A DNA stretch of 64,000 nt, taken from positions 16,612,167 to 16,676,166 of the forward strand of contig NC_058043.1 in assembly GCF_020085105.1 (NCBI RefSeq). Reading direction: 5' to 3'. Shown piece after piece: positions 46,773-60,359 of the stretch. Position numbers and translations under genes: made by a program. Position 1 is the stretch's first letter. Each line of letters begins with the position of its first letter. Source of the DNA: Siniperca chuatsi. Taxonomy: Eukaryota > Chordata > Actinopteri > Centrarchiformes > Sinipercidae. The notes under the pieces were generated by a model. The model was not told the origin of the DNA and did not search any database. It worked only from the letters and a program-made list of their open reading frames with translations.

Positions 46773-49700
46773 ATGGACTCTACACGCAGATTTGGGAAAT
46801 ACAGAGTGGAGCGGGAAGTGCTGGATGAGGAGAGACTGGAAGAGGTATCGCAGAGAAAAACGCTCTCTGACACTCACCTTTCTCTAACTGAGCAGCTTAA
46901 AGACTCCTTAAGGTAAAGCAACGTTTGTGGCTTGATCTTATAACTTTGACTCTTACTGTACTGTAGATGTAGATGTCTGGTCTGATGACCAGCGACCCAT
47001 CTTCAGTGCATTCATGCTTTAAAATATCAGCCAATAAAATTACTTTTGTCTCTGTGTATCCTTCAAATCCCTCCCAGATGTACAGTACCCAAACTGAAAC
47101 AATGTGTGATGAGCAGCTTGCCTGTGTTATACTGGCTGCCCAAGTACTCAGTCTGGGACTATGGCATGCCAGACCTCATCTCCGGCATCAGTGTGGGCAT
47201 AATGCACCTGCCACAAGGTATGACAATGGCCCACCATGGAGTAAATATCAACAGTATTGCAGAAAACTCTTCTTCTTAAGCCTCAAAGTGAAATTACCAT
47301 AGTCATCATATGTTGAGTGAATTTCATGACTTGAGGATACATTACAAAATCCTACTGTATCTTTTTGTCTTCATTCCATAGTCTTTTTATAAAACAGAAG
47401 CAGTATTTTGTACAGATATTTACTATCCTCCTAGAGAATATATCATATGCCAGTAATACTACAGTAAAAACAGTACAGCCTCATAAAAACATTTGTTTGT
47501 GAACTGAGACAGGCGTAACAAAACTTCTGTTTTTCACAGGTATGGCATATGCATTGTTGGCTTCCTTACCTCCTGTATTTGGGCTCTACACATCCCTCTA
47601 TCCAGCATTGATCTACTTCTTTTTTGGAACATCACGCCATATCTCTATCGGTAAGTAGAGAGAGAAAGACATTGTACCATGACCATTATTATAACCTCTG
47701 TAATAACACGTGAGGCTATCTTTTCTTGTGTTTAGGTACATTTACTGTGCTCAGCATCATGGTGGGTAGTGTGACAGAGAAACTTGCTCCAGACACGGAT
47801 TTCCTCAAAACAGGGAATGGGACCAACGTCACTGCAGAGGTGGACATAACTGCCCGGGACTTATACAGGGTGCAGGTGGCGGCTGCAACTACTGTCCTAG
47901 GAGGACTTATTCAGGTCTGACCACAGCATCCCACAGAAATAACAATGTCTTATTTTGTTGTTACAGCTGCCAAAACTCATATATACATACATGATTGTTT
48001 GCATAGGTGGTACTGGGTTTGGTAAAGTTTGGATTTGTGGGAATGTACTTGTCTGAACCTCTGGTGCGGGCTTACACAACAGCTGCTGCAGCCCATGCTG
48101 TGGTGGCACAACTGAAAAACATCCTTGGAGTTTCACCAACACGATTTAGTGGTCCCTTGACGCTGGTGTATGTGAGTACTGTCAAGTATTTGGTTCTGAA
48201 GACTGTGTTTTTGTTGATGCAGGAGTACTGATCTGATTGCATTATCTGTTACAGCACATTTTGGCACTGATCATGACAAAACTCTTAAAGTAACACTCAC
48301 AAAACCGTTTGATGTGCATTCCTCATAAAAATTTTTTAACCTTTATTAAACCAGTAAGTCTCTTGATATACATTATCTCATTTACAAGGGAAAATGGCAG
48401 CATAAGATAGGTATCACATAGCTATAGGAACACACATCATTAATTAACAACCATCACACACTGTATAGCAGAACAAAACAGGACGTGAGAGGTTACTTTC
48501 CTCATGAAACATTTGCTGAATGTGATGCTTGAATGCCTGATATGAAGGCAGCATTTCCAGATGAAGTTTATCTTGTCTATCCAAGCCCAGGGTGCATAGT
48601 ACACAAATGCAGTTTTATCAAGTTCTGAGCAGACTAGGCATACTGAAGATTATCCATCTAGATGATCTGGTGTGATAGCTGTTAGAAACAGGAGAAAGCA
48701 TTTTACAAAGGTGAGCAGGAACAGGAAGCCACTGAATATTTGATCCCATTATGCAGACTTTTTGTGTGCCTCCAATCTTGATGACTTTTTTTGAGCAGTA
48801 ACCCACAATACATAGCACAATGAAGGCATGATGACAGTTTCCAAAGATGTTTTCTTCTGGTTTGATCTGACAACAACATTACTATGTTGCATATAACCAT
48901 GTAATTATTTGGAACAAACAACAACTGCTCTAATTATAGTAATCAGATGTAAGAGGAGCGAAGCTCACTCTTCTGGCCACAGAAATTCCTCAGCACCACA
49001 TGAAGTTACAATACTCTTTCAAGAACTAAAAGTATTGGACCTTTTAATGGAAAAATATAACACTATAGAGTAAAAACCCAAATTTTGTAATTATTTTGGT
49101 ATTTATTGTAAGATAGGTATACAATATAGCTTGGAGAATAAGCTAACAAGGTGAAAATGTCATTTTATACTTAATTATGAATTAATATGACAAAACCATT
49201 TGGTGTGTGCAGCTAAATTTGTGTGTTTTTATTTGTACAGTTGTATGCCATAACAACCTCCTGCTTTATCTTTCTTCATTTTCAGACTCTGAAGGATGTT
49301 TGCTCCTTGCTGCCATACACTCATCTTCCCACACTGGTGGTCAGTGCTGTGTCCATGGTGTTTCTGATTGCAGCCAAGGAGCTCAACTCTTTTCTCAGTC
49401 CAAAGCTGCCAGTGCCCATCCCAGTAGAGCTCATCACAGTCAGTTGACACGAGGACACACTCTTTGGCCTCTCTTCATGTTATCATGTCTGTGCTCTGTG
49501 CTGTTGCTGATGTTGCAGCACTGTAAAAGCTCAGACACAGTGGAACCAAGCAGCTGAATCAGCAGTAGTGCCAGGGCCTCCACATTTGTGCAGTTCACAG
49601 CAAAAAGGAGATATTTATGGCTAATAATTAAGTTCACATCTGGCATATGATTTATAAGATTATTAATGATTGAAGGGTTGAAATGTGTTGTGAAATTTGG

Positions 49701-52700
49701 CTTCTTTGCGTGTGTTTGTGTTTATGATCTGTATGTTTTATGTGATGGCTTTAGATTGTGACAGGAACATTGATATCATCCTATGCCCACTTGAACAGCA
49801 ACTACACTATTTCAGTTGTTGGAGAAATTCCCAGTGGGTAAGCATTTACATTTAACCTACAATGCTGTAATTATTTGTTGAGTCATTCCCTGCTTGTTTA
49901 GTACTAACTCATTTCTTCTCATCATATCTTGTCCTCTACCTGTGCACCAGTCTACGTTCTCCCAGAGTACCAGATGTGAATATTTTTAGAGATGTTATTG
50001 GTGATGCTTTTGCATTGGCCATTGTTGGATATGCCATATCTATTTCACTTGGAAAAACATTTGCACTGAAACATGGATACAAGGTGGACAGTAACCAGGT
50101 AAACAAATACCTGCTTAATTCTGCAGATACCATCATTTCCACATTCTGTATTTCTTTCTCTCTGTATTTCCCTGCCAATTCTTGTGTCTCTGTCTTCACC
50201 CGGCTGCAGGAGCTGGTGGCTCTGGGTCTCAGTAATACAGTGGGAGGCTTCTTCCAGTGCTACTCTGTCTGCCCCTCTATGTCTCGAAGTCTCATCCAAG
50301 AGACCACTGGAGGAAAAACACAAGTAAGTGACAGTTAAGAAGTCAGCATTACCTCACAAGCCAAAGTCATTCTAATTTTGTACTGTGAACATGCAACATG
50401 CAATACCTGCAAGGAATATAACCTAGTTAAGGATGATTGAGCTGAGATAAAGAGGAAATGATGTTGAATTATATATGAAATTATATAACAGATTGACCTC
50501 AACAACCTGACCTAACAAATATAACCACTTTATGTATATAAGAACCATGTGGACATTCAAAACCTGATGGGAACATGTACTGTAGTTTTTAGATTCAACA
50601 ATTACAAGTTAGTTAGTTTGTGAGTTAATTAGTGAGTTAGTGTGTCAATCACATACAGTACAAAGTGCCCAGCCCACATGGACTCACAGTATACAACATC
50701 AAAAAATACAGTTGCAGTGGTGAAACATAACTTCTTACATTACATTGCAAACAAACAACTTTGCCTCCTGTCCCATTCTCTACAAATAAAATCAGCCACA
50801 CAAAAGGTTCCTTTCCTATAAAATACAGCTTAAGTTTTTTTATAATCATTCATCTAGAAGAACTCATCGGAAATTAAAGACATTTTACGAAAAAGAATAG
50901 CCCTTAAATCATCATATAATGAGCAATAAAACACACAAAAACATATCAAACAAAGTGTTTTCTCTTCAGGGAAACCAGTTAACCTGCCTGTTTCCCTCTT
51001 TTTATAGCTAATAGTAATGTATCTGAACATAACTGTGCACAAAGAGATGTATTTATTATTTATCTAAACAATATACCAAATCAAACAATTAATGGAAACA
51101 AGACTTTTGTTGGAAATATGTGCTGTCATATACTCAAGCTATTCTCCTGGAATGGACTTAATCCATCTCTGCTAAACAAGCTAATATGTGAACATGCCTG
51201 TTGAACACAAATATTTCAATGAAACCTTTGTATTGTTCTTGCAGATGGCGGGAGTGGCCTCAGCTCTAATTGTGTTGGTGACTATACTGAAACTTGGACA
51301 CCTGTTCCAGGAGCTGCCAAAGGTTCTGTTGCTCTACCACTTGTCTTAACTGTAAAGTGATTAGCAGTAAAGTTTCATGATGCATGACATATTTTGTGTA
51401 ATGAAATGGATTTTTTTGATTTGCCTCATTCACACTTCTGGGTACACATCTGATTAATCATGTTAAAACGTGCGCGTGTGTGCTTATTTTAGGCTATCCT
51501 TGCATCGATTGTCTTTGTGAATCTGAAGGGCATGTTCAAGCAGTACTCTGACATTGTTACACTGTGGAAAAGCAACAAGATTGATCTGGTGAGAGGTTAC
51601 GTTATTAGTAACACTTATTATAAAAATACCCTTAAAAGCAACAACTGTGACATAATGTTTCTGTGGTGTTTTCATTATTCTTGTCTCATTTTCATTGTCA
51701 CACTAAAGAATGAGACATGCTGTCATGCTGTATCCTTCAGGTGGTGTGGTTGGTCACTTGGGTGTCAACACTGCTGCTAAATCTGGATCTGGGTCTCGCA
51801 GCATCGATCGCATTTGCTCTGCTTACTGTTATCTTCAGAACTCAGCTGTAAGACCCCTCTGCACCTCATCATAGTATATTGCTCACTTCAGTATCTGAGT
51901 CATACTGTGTGTGAGTGTGTGAGAGGCAATATTAATAACAGATGTTAGGCTGCAAGATCTGCCAGATTAGACAAAGTACTGTACACAAACATGTTGCACA
52001 AATAATAATTTTGTGGATTTTTTTTTAAATTCCATTCAGCCCAACATACTCTGTACTGGGAAATGTTCCAGGTACAGAACTGTACGTGGATATAGAGACC
52101 CACAGAGAGGTAAAACAGAAAGATGGGAAAACATAAATAGAAACTTCTCTATCCTCACTGTAAAAAAAGCTAATGTTTTTTGCTATTTGGCAGGCAAGAG
52201 AGATTCCAGGTGTTACTATATTTCGCTCCTCTGCTACGGTATATTTCGCAAATGCTGATCTCTACCTTGAGGCTCTGAAAGAAAAGGTTTGTTCTCTTTC
52301 CTGATAATACTATCTACTCTAGGGCTGCAACTAATGATTATTTTAATATTGAGTAATCTGATTATTCTTTTTCTATAAAATGCCAGAACATAGTAAAAAA
52401 ATGCCCATTATAATTTCCCAGAGTCCAAGGTGGCACCTTCAAATTCCTTGTTTTATCCGAAAAATAAACCCAACGATATTCAGTTAATTCTCATATGTGA
52501 CAAAGAAAAACAGCCAAGTCACACATTTGAAAGTTTGGAGCCAGAGCAACATTGTTATGAAAAACGATTAATCAATTATCAAAATTGTTACCAATTAATT
52601 TCCTGTCAATCGATTAATTAGTTAATTAACCAGTTGTTTCAGCTAGAATCTCTCCACAGTTTTAAGTCTAAGAATTTCGCCCTCTCTTCTTTACCAAAGC

Positions 52701-54433
52701 AATAACGTCTTGTTTTTGTTCCTTTTTATTTATTGCAGATGATCTTTTATTTTTTTTCTTTATCTGTTTTCAGAGTGGGCTTGACATCAGTAAAATGATT
52801 ATCTATAAGAGGAGGCAGGAGGCAAAACAGGAACGTAGAGAAAGGAGGGCTGAGAGACGGGCAAAAAGGCAAGCCAAGAGAGAGGTAATGGAAATGTATA
52901 ACATAACTGCAGCAACATGGATTGTTTATAGACATTTTACAAAACATTTTAAGGACTACAGTTTTTTTTGTTGTTGTTGTTTGGCCCTTTGGTCACCTTG
53001 TCCTTAGAGTTACAGTAGGTAGATGGATGAAGTGTGTCTGCTGTCCCACTGGACAGAACTAAGTGACCAATGGCCAAACTACCAAAAAGTCAACATACTC
53101 GAGTACTTAACAGAAGTTTGAATCATTACCACTCTGCAGAGACGGGCACAGAAAGCAGCTAAACAGCTGTCCGGAGCACCGGTGTTCTCTGTGGAGGAAG
53201 AGGCCGGCTGCTGGAGGGACACGTGCGTGGACAGAGACGTTACAGACAAGGAGGAGCAGGGCTGGACTGAAAGGGAGAATGGGACGGTGTTTGTCATCCC
53301 AACCACTCCTCGAACACCAGACGGCCACTGTAGGTGGGAGTACCTGAAAGGAGGAGATCCAGACTGCACCAGTTTAGGGTGGATGTCTGAGCTGCAGGAC
53401 GGGGACACCACCACTCTGGGCTCCAGCAGTGAGGACACGCTGAGTCACGACCTGGAACGGGTCTCTCTCGGGTCACTGGGCAAGTGGACGTGGGACATTC
53501 ACTCCATCATTATCGACCTCTCCACGGCTAACTTCATTGACACAGTGGCTATCAAGATTATGAAAAATGTAAGTTCTAATAGGAGAAATATACTTTAAAC
53601 AAAGGGTAAGACGTGACTGAAAATTTCTTTAAAGTCCCTACATTTTCCCTTTTTTTGGAAGCTTAGAGAAGAACCCTTATACTTTCAGATCATTCAGGTG
53701 TCAAATCCCTTTAATAAATAATGTAAGTGTAATCTGACAAGCATGAGCAACATATTTTACAGGGAGAGCTTAAGAATTCTGTTTTTATTAACAGCTAATT
53801 TTACAATGTTTTTTATTTTATTTATTTGACAATAATAAAGGTAAATACAGTAACTTTTGACAAGAAATATTCTGTATTTATTATACTGACAGATTTTCCA
53901 GGACTTCAGTGAGATTGATGTCGATATCTACATGGCTGGTTGTCAAGGTAAGAGAATACCTTCTCATTTCCTTGACGCTGTACTACATGAATAGGCTTTT
54001 ATCTTGGTTCCTGTTTTCTTTTCAGCCTCTGTGGTGGAACAATTAGAGCTTGGTGACTTCTTCTCCGAGTCGATAACAAAGAGACGTCTTTTTGCCTCTG
54101 TTCATGATGCTGTGCTCTACTGTTTGGACCATCGTGGAGCGACATCGTTCATCCCAGCTGATGTTCAGGTGACACTTTATTTGGATGGTCCATTGTTGAT
54201 ACTCAAATGTCAAGTGACTTAGTAAAGTAGACATAGTGTATTTGCTGTTGGCACACTTTATACTGACATATTCCAATTAGTTAATAGTTGATGTTTCAGC
54301 ATTGAACAATCCAAAGTGTGATTGATGTACATATGCAAGTACTCATTAAAAACCATTTAATCATGTCATTTTAACTAAATTACTTTCTAAAACTGTTTGA
54401 TTTCAGGACACATACAGCAGCACAAAACTTTAA
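46773..54433 (+). CDS. slc26a6: SLC26A6-type anion exchanger with STAS domain, 813 aa
   Basis: An apical chloride/bicarbonate/oxalate/sulfate exchanger of the SLC26 family. Nineteen coding exons: 46773-46912, 47078-47217, 47540-47650, 47736-47914, 48007-48171, 49286-49438, 49755-49837, 49951-50098, 50210-50323, 51245-51322, 51493-51588, 51741-51847, 52040-52109, 52194-52286, 52774-52884, 53140-53568, 53893-53947, 54026-54168, 54407-54433; all in phase. The transporter core is about residues 75-505, with [52 protein letters not shown] and [18 protein letters not shown] (the conserved anion-site SR). Two sequons (NGTNVT) sit in the extracellular loop after TM3. The STAS domain is about 520-795, split by a basic segment (exon 15) and a long acidic insert (exon 16). 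The tail STKL fits a class I PDZ ligand, as does human TRL. I chose the start [20 protein letters not shown] because human has MDLRRRDYHMERPLL there. Human slc26a6, p4htm and iho1 are all in 3p21. Confidence 0.93.
48330..48900. repeat. Probable dispersed repeat in slc26a6 intron 5
   Basis: It begins AACCTTTATTAAACCAGTAA, matching the start of the repeat nested at 27.3 kb, and continues through GGAAGCCACTGAATATTTGA. No ORF of note. Ends are uncertain. Confidence 0.4.
52320..52646. mobile_element. Common teleost MITE in slc26a6 intron 14
   Basis: The left end is TAGGGCTGCAACTAATGATT and the right end GTTGTTTCAGCTA, an imperfect inverse. The interior has the family hallmarks TTCCCAGAGTCCAAGGTGGC, GATATTCAGTTAATTCTCAT and AATCGATTAATTAG-type tracts. 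It is about 327 bp and non-coding. I recognise it as a very abundant fish family. Confidence 0.75.
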
Positions 54434-55236
54434 GGACTTCAACCAAACAGGACGTCCAGCACTGAGATGATCTCAACATCTACTGGGGAGAATATCAGAA
54501 GCTGAGAAATTTCACTTGCAAATTAATAGATGCTAGCATAAAACAAATGATACAAATGAATCATTTTAGTGTGTCTCGTGCCATTTTATTGTTGAGTTAT
54601 ATTGATATTTATACATCTTGTGTTTAAAGTAGGAAGACTATTGCTGAAGACACATGAGCTTAATTTAACTTCAGTCAGTGTGGGAGAGTGATACAGTGCA
54701 TTTTTAAGGGAAAATAAATGAATTGATAAAATGAAACAATACCTTTCAAGAATAATCTGGCAGAAAATAATGATGAATTCAAGGAACAAAGACAAGGCAA
54801 CATGCATCACACTGAGAGTGTGTGAGCTTTTTTTGGTAATGGCAGCAATAACAAGGTAGAACATTGAAATGTTTACAATAGCCATTTCAATTTTCAAGTG
54901 CAATTTTTGCTCATAGCAACAGCAAAACCTGTGAAGCTAATGCATGCAAAGGGAAAGTTTTTGTCTCAACTCCTTTAATGACTTTCTAGTGCAACATTCC
55001 TGAAATGGGAAATTATAACAGATTTAAAAAATAACAGGATAACAATATCCAAGCAATATTTAACAAAAGTATCTCTTTACAGTTGCATAAACCCACTGTG
55101 ACCTCATTCCCTGAATAAATCTCGTCTCTACGTACTGGACACAAAGGACGTTGCCAAAAAAGTTGTGCACAGGACTGAAGAAGGCTAGGTAGATTTTTAT
55201 GTTTAATTTTTTTTTTTTAGAAATTTGGTTTATGAG
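54434..55236. other. slc26a6-p4htm convergent 3' region
   Basis: AT-rich sequence, with no exon or repeat that I recognise. It should contain both 3' UTRs. Confidence 0.5.
54713..54718 (+). promoter_or_regulatory. Candidate slc26a6 polyadenylation signal AATAAA
   Basis: An AATAAA hexamer 280 bases after the slc26a6 stop. A reverse-strand AATAAA (TTTATT at 54585-54590) lies inside the same interval and could serve p4htm, in which case the two 3' ends would overlap. Confidence 0.4.
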
Positions 55237-58200
55237 CTACAGGTCTTGATGGATATCAAAACTCTGTATGTCCGGGTTCAGAGTCAGACCTTCATCATCC
55301 TCGTCCTCTGGCTGCTGTGAAACCAGCTGCTGGTAGCGAGCCTGCCGCTGGTAATCCGGATCAATGTTGATCCATTTATTGGCGACCCACTTAGTGCCAT
55401 GGGTGACCACGCAGCCTCCATGCAGAGCGTATTCATCCTGCTCTCCCACCCAACCTATTGAGAAAAAAAAAAAGCAATCTCGTTCATATTATTTCTTTTT
55501 TTTTATTAAACACTTGCTTCAACTGGTTGGTCAAGAGTACTTTTTTCCCTAAATAACATTGGAAAACTATTTAAATTAGCCAGAAAGTAACCTTAAATGC
55601 TCTTTCTTATATATACAATATATAATACAGTATATTTGCTGTATTCTTACAATACATAACTGTCTTTCTAGATTACCTTAAATTTTTACAGCACCATTAT
55701 GGGCTTGAACCTTTTGACTGCATTTTATACGTTGGCATTTTATACTCTGTATACCTAAATGCCAAGATGAATTGAACTGAGAAAAAAAAAATAAACTGCT
55801 ATTTCAGATTTTGTTTTTTTAGCCACACTAGCAGGGTGGCTCTAGGGGCACTATGGCAATGTTGGCCCATCACTTTGATCCAGACTATAATATCTTTGTA
55901 ACTACTGGATGGATTGTTATAACATTTTGTAAAGACATTCATCGTCCCCAGAGGATGTATTTTAATAACTGGTGATCCCCTGACTTTTCATCTAGTGCCA
56001 TTATTACAGTAGGTCAAAGTTCTCACGTATCGAGTGAAATGTCTCAACACAAAATTTTATACAGACATTCATGGACAATGTATCCTAATGACTTTGGTGA
56101 TCCTCTGATTTTTAATCCAGCGCAACCATGAGGTTAATTTGTCCACTTCATTGGTTTATGACCAAATAGCATTCCCATCAGCCTCAGCTGTACTTTATGT
56201 TTGGTGCTAAGCAGCAAATGCTAGCATGTAAACATGCTAATCTACGATGGTGAAAATACTGTAATAAACATTATACCTGATAAACATCAGCATGTTAGCA
56301 TTGTCTTTATGAGCATGTTAGCATGCTGACGTCAGCATTTAGCTGAAAGCACCACTGTGCCTAAGTATAGCCTCACGTACTGTAGCTGCTAGCACGGCTG
56401 CAGTCTCTTAGTTTTGTTTCATTTTAATTCATATTGTGATTGGATGTGCAAAGTTATATGTAAAATGGACATTACCTTTGCATTTTAATACTGTGTGTAT
56501 ACCAGAAAAATGTTAAGTTTTAAAATAAAAATTCAAAAAGTGCTTTTGCATCAAATGAAAATGAAATGAGTAGTTGCTGATTTGCATTTTTATTGTAACA
56601 TTATGTTAATAAATTGTAATGTAATTTTTTATGGGAATCCTACCTCTACCATCAGAAAGGTAGTTGTACCAGAAAACAGCTGTTCCTTTGGTGGGCTTCA
56701 CCCTCAGGTTACTCTTGTCACAATTCCTTCTGGTGTCCAAAAGATCGACATCATTCTGTATAAGAGACTAAAACACACAATCAAACTCAGTGACACAGTT
56801 TGCTTCACATCAGGCCCATGCACTAACTGACAAACAAGTGAGTTAACACAGATATGAAAGACATGCGCAGTATGTACACAATACTTTTGCAGGGCTCTCT
56901 GTACACATTTCCAGACCCACACACAATTACGCACCACTTCATGATAGGTCCTGTTGTCTGCCACAGGGAATGCGGTCTCCCCACCCCCCTCAACAGAGTT
57001 CAGGTAGAAGAGAACTGTGATGTACCTAGGTGTGTGACACAGATTTAAATTGACACGCACATGTATGGTGCAAACAAACCCTACACAAACACACACACAT
57101 ACAAACACTTTGCAAACAAGTGGCAAGCACACAACTATTTTGCCAAGTTGACAATGTAGAGTCACACATACTAACATGCCAGCTGTCACAATGGAGTGCC
57201 AAAGCACCGTTTAGTAATCACACCAGACAGATGAATTCAGATCTGAATATTCACAGATATTTTTGTTGAGAAATGCCGCTTCAGTCATCTCAGTCAACAC
57301 TGTGCACCTTCAGTGATCTCACCTGCAAGACGTCTCAAAAGGAGTGGAGGTGTTGGCTGCGAGGCGCGTGTGTGTGCAGGCTGTTTCAGGATACACAGGG
57401 CCGCTGTCGTGGTGGGCGTGGTAGTGCCCTCCCTCCTCATAGCGAACCACCTGGAGTGGCTCACTGAGGTCCACTAATGTGGGCGGGAGCCGAGTGAGGC
57501 GAGTCACCCTTTGTTAGAGAACGGTAAAGAAAGTCTGGGAAAAACATTTCTAAACCTTTTTTATTCATCATGTTGAAATCGTGGGTTAGTTATATTACAG
57601 TTATTATAGCACTACAGCAATCAGAGAACAATGGTTACCTGGTCGCTTACCTCGCCTTGATGTGTTGGAGGACCTGGTGTGCTCCTTTGCCCTGGTACAG
57701 CCAGGTGTGTCTGCTGTTCCTCACCAGCTGACTCCTTTTCACTCCTTGCTGCATCAGGAAGCGCTGGAAGGCATCACTGCTCAGAAGCCTGAACTCCTCT
57801 AGACTCAGCAAACCTGTCCAAAATATGAGAATGCACATATGATTCTGATGCCGTGCGTAAATCTTAATTTCTTGTCTTACTGAGACTATACTCTTTCTCT
57901 CATCATACTAACCATATAGAGTATACTGAAGATAGAGCCCAGTTTTCACCATTAGTACAATAGTTTAGGAGAATATGGTTTCTATTACCACTACTTGATA
58001 TTATGTGTATATATACTTTAGATTTGTGTTAAAAAATGAGACCTGCAGCCCTTTCTAGACTGATTTGAGTTGATCTGAGTGGATGCGTTTCCAATACCAC
58101 ATGTTTAAATTGAGGTTAATAAGAGTTTAAGATGGGTTTCATATCCTGTGAATATCTAGTCACATTAGTATTCATGAACTGTGCCCATTTACTGTATATC

Positions 58201-60121
58201 ACTTGTGTACTCTACATTCAAGTTTATACATGAACCCAAATAGCTATGCAAAAAGACACATTTCTGTGTCACTACAGTAGATTGGTTGGTTAAAACCTCT
58301 GTGTCACTACAGTAGATTGGTTGGTTAAAACCTAAAATGATGAATGAAGTTGATTTCTTACCATTACCATCCTTGTCAGCTTTGAGCCCCGCATAGATTT
58401 CTCTCAGATTCTCCGGTGTGAGCCAGATGCCATCCCTCACTCGAGAATGAGTCAGTATCTGATGGACAGTAAAGACAGGATGAGTTAACCAACTCTGAAC
58501 CAAAAAACTACTGCATGTCTTAAATGACAGCATGTGCTCACAATCCACAAACTGACATACACCTCATGGAGCTGCAACTGTCCATCCTGGTTGATATCAA
58601 GAAGGTTAAAGATCTCCTCTGGGCTGAGGTTGAGCTCCTTGGCCAGCTCTTCCTGGCCATCTTGCACCATTAGCTGGCTCTCCATCAGACCCTTTAGCTG
58701 TGCAAGCTGCATCACGACACGGCACTCATCCTCCGACAAAAACTCAGGGATCTCTGCAGAACAACACTGAGTTATACACAGAGGAAAATCTCTTGGGTCA
58801 ACAGGATTGCAGCATTTTTTCTGCTGCATGCTTCACATTTTCTGATTTGCTACCTTGTCATGTATTGTATAATGTTACATTTTACAAATGGCTCTAGTAT
58901 TATGTAGACTGAAGCTGAAGTGATTAGTCGAAAAGTGAATCAGCAATTATTTTGATATTGGACTAATCATTTCATTCACCAAGCAGAAATGCAAAGCTTT
59001 CTCTGATTCTAGCTTCTCCACTTGGATGATTTGCTACTTTGTCTCATGTGAGTCTACTGAAAAGCTTTGGCATACCACCTTGGCCTCTGGGAAAGTCATT
59101 CTTTATTTTGTAAGGTTTAATAAGAAAATAATCAGCTATTCATCTACAGTCAAAATAATAGTGAGTTGTAGCCCTAATGTAGACATTTAATCACCAGTTT
59201 TGCATTGATGTCTAGCGGAACCATGAGTATCAACATTGAACCATTCATGTAAACTTCTAGTTAATCTATGCTTGTTACCAATACAAAACAGCTCTATATT
59301 TTTCTCTTTAACCAATCAGCTATGAACCCTTAATTGGATCCAGTGTGCAGAGCAGAGGGAGTAGTTGCCTCAGGACTTATTGGCCTGTTTCATGTAGCCT
59401 TGATTGATCTGAGCATACAGTATGTATGTACTAGGAGATGGGTTTCGAGGTGTGGTTGTGATCATGAAGATGAAAATAAGGAAGAGGGGAAAGTGTGTGG
59501 TGAATGTGACATATGTTTGCTTTCATCAGAAGAAGAAACTTGTTTGGCCACTAGAGGCTCATGTGGGTGAGCTGCAAATTTGTTTTGCCACCTGGGTGTT
59601 TCTTACCAAACAGCAAAGGTTTCAAACTCAGAGTTCGCATTTCATGCACTTTGCCTGGCACCAGTGACACCTTCTGGACATGTCCCACCTGAAAGATAAA
59701 CCAGAGGTGCTTATTGTGTGCGAGAGAGGGAGTAAATGAACGAGTGGGAGTGATGCATCATCACATTACTCACCCTTATTCCCTCGATTCTCGTTAGGGA
59801 AACGTCGCGTAGAGGCTCAGGCTTTGGTGGCGGACGTCCCGACTCGGGGGTCTGGTGGTTACTGCTGGGAGCATCGCGGCTCCGGTTGGCATCCTCCTGC
59901 CCGCTGATGTAGTGCACGTAAAATAGCAGTGCAATAACATTAATGATGTACACGTGAAAAAACACCATTACGACCACGAAGTAGGAGCGGGAGCACACGC
60001 TGCTCTTGTGGCAAGAGAGGCGCTCGCAAGGCGGCCGAAGCGGCAAGGTCGTGCTCCCGGACGGAGTCCTGTCCTCAGCATCTGGGGATTCCTGGTGGTC
60101 AGTCATTTTCCTGAGATTCAT
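55237..60121 (-). CDS. p4htm: P4HTM, transmembrane prolyl 4-hydroxylase, 499 aa
   Basis: An ER-membrane 2-oxoglutarate/Fe(II) prolyl 4-hydroxylase linked to HIF-alpha and calcium-dependent regulation. Exons in transcript order: 60121-59774, 59688-59607, 58753-58563, 58458-58362, 57813-57651, 57508-57323, 57025-56935, 56767-56644, 55454-55237; 1500 nt, in phase, against 502 aa in human. A transmembrane segment is at about residues 48-71 ([20 protein letters not shown]). EF-hand loops are [12 protein letters not shown] (about 196-207) and DKDGNGLLSLEE (about 235-246). The catalytic site has iron ligands H326 and D328 in [10 protein letters not shown]439 in ALHGGCVV, and the 2OG-binding K449 in GTKWVANKW. 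Also seen are [20 protein letters not shown] and [10 protein letters not shown]. There are two possible starts, 60121 (MNLRKM) and 60106 (MTDHQ); the second has the better Kozak context. It is convergent with slc26a6. Intron 8 contains a teleost repeat, and intron 4 an exact 35-bp tandem duplication. Confidence 0.95.
55815..56405. repeat. Abundant teleost dispersed repeat in p4htm intron 8
   Basis: It contains AGGGTGGCTCTAGGGGCACT, two diverged copies of an ACAGACATTCATGG/GTATCCTAATGACTTTGGTG-type module, and a right part dense in GCTAGCATG/GCATGTTAGCATGCTGAC motifs. I recognise this combination from many fish introns. Non-coding. Confidence 0.7.
58264..58333. repeat. Exact tandem duplication of a 35-bp unit
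   Basis: The unit beginning CTGTGTCACTACAGTAGATT occurs twice back to back (58264-58298 and 58299-58333) with no differences, just before the donor side of p4htm exon 4. Confidence 0.95.
58917..59180. mobile_element. Fragment of the AGGGCTGCAAC MITE family in p4htm intron 2
   Basis: It ends GTTGTAGCCCTA, the family terminus in the opposite orientation, and has GATTCTAGCTTCTCCACTTG plus AATAAGAAAATAATCAGCTA inside. It is related to 40955-41135 and 52320-52646. Confidence 0.65.
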
Positions 60122-60359
60122 GGAGTTGATACTTCCTCCGCAGCAAAGTCCATCTGATTAATTAAACGACAAGATGAACATTTGCTGGCTGCTCAGAAGT
60201 GGCAGATGCTCTGATGACAGATGTCCAGTTTAATTAAAAAGAGAAAAGCAGGCCAGCTTCTCCGCTGCAGAATTAAAATCGTTGCGCACTGAAAAACCAC
60301 GGAGGGTTCATGACGAAACTGCGCTCGTTTAGGCTGAGAAGTCAGCTACCATTGGCACT

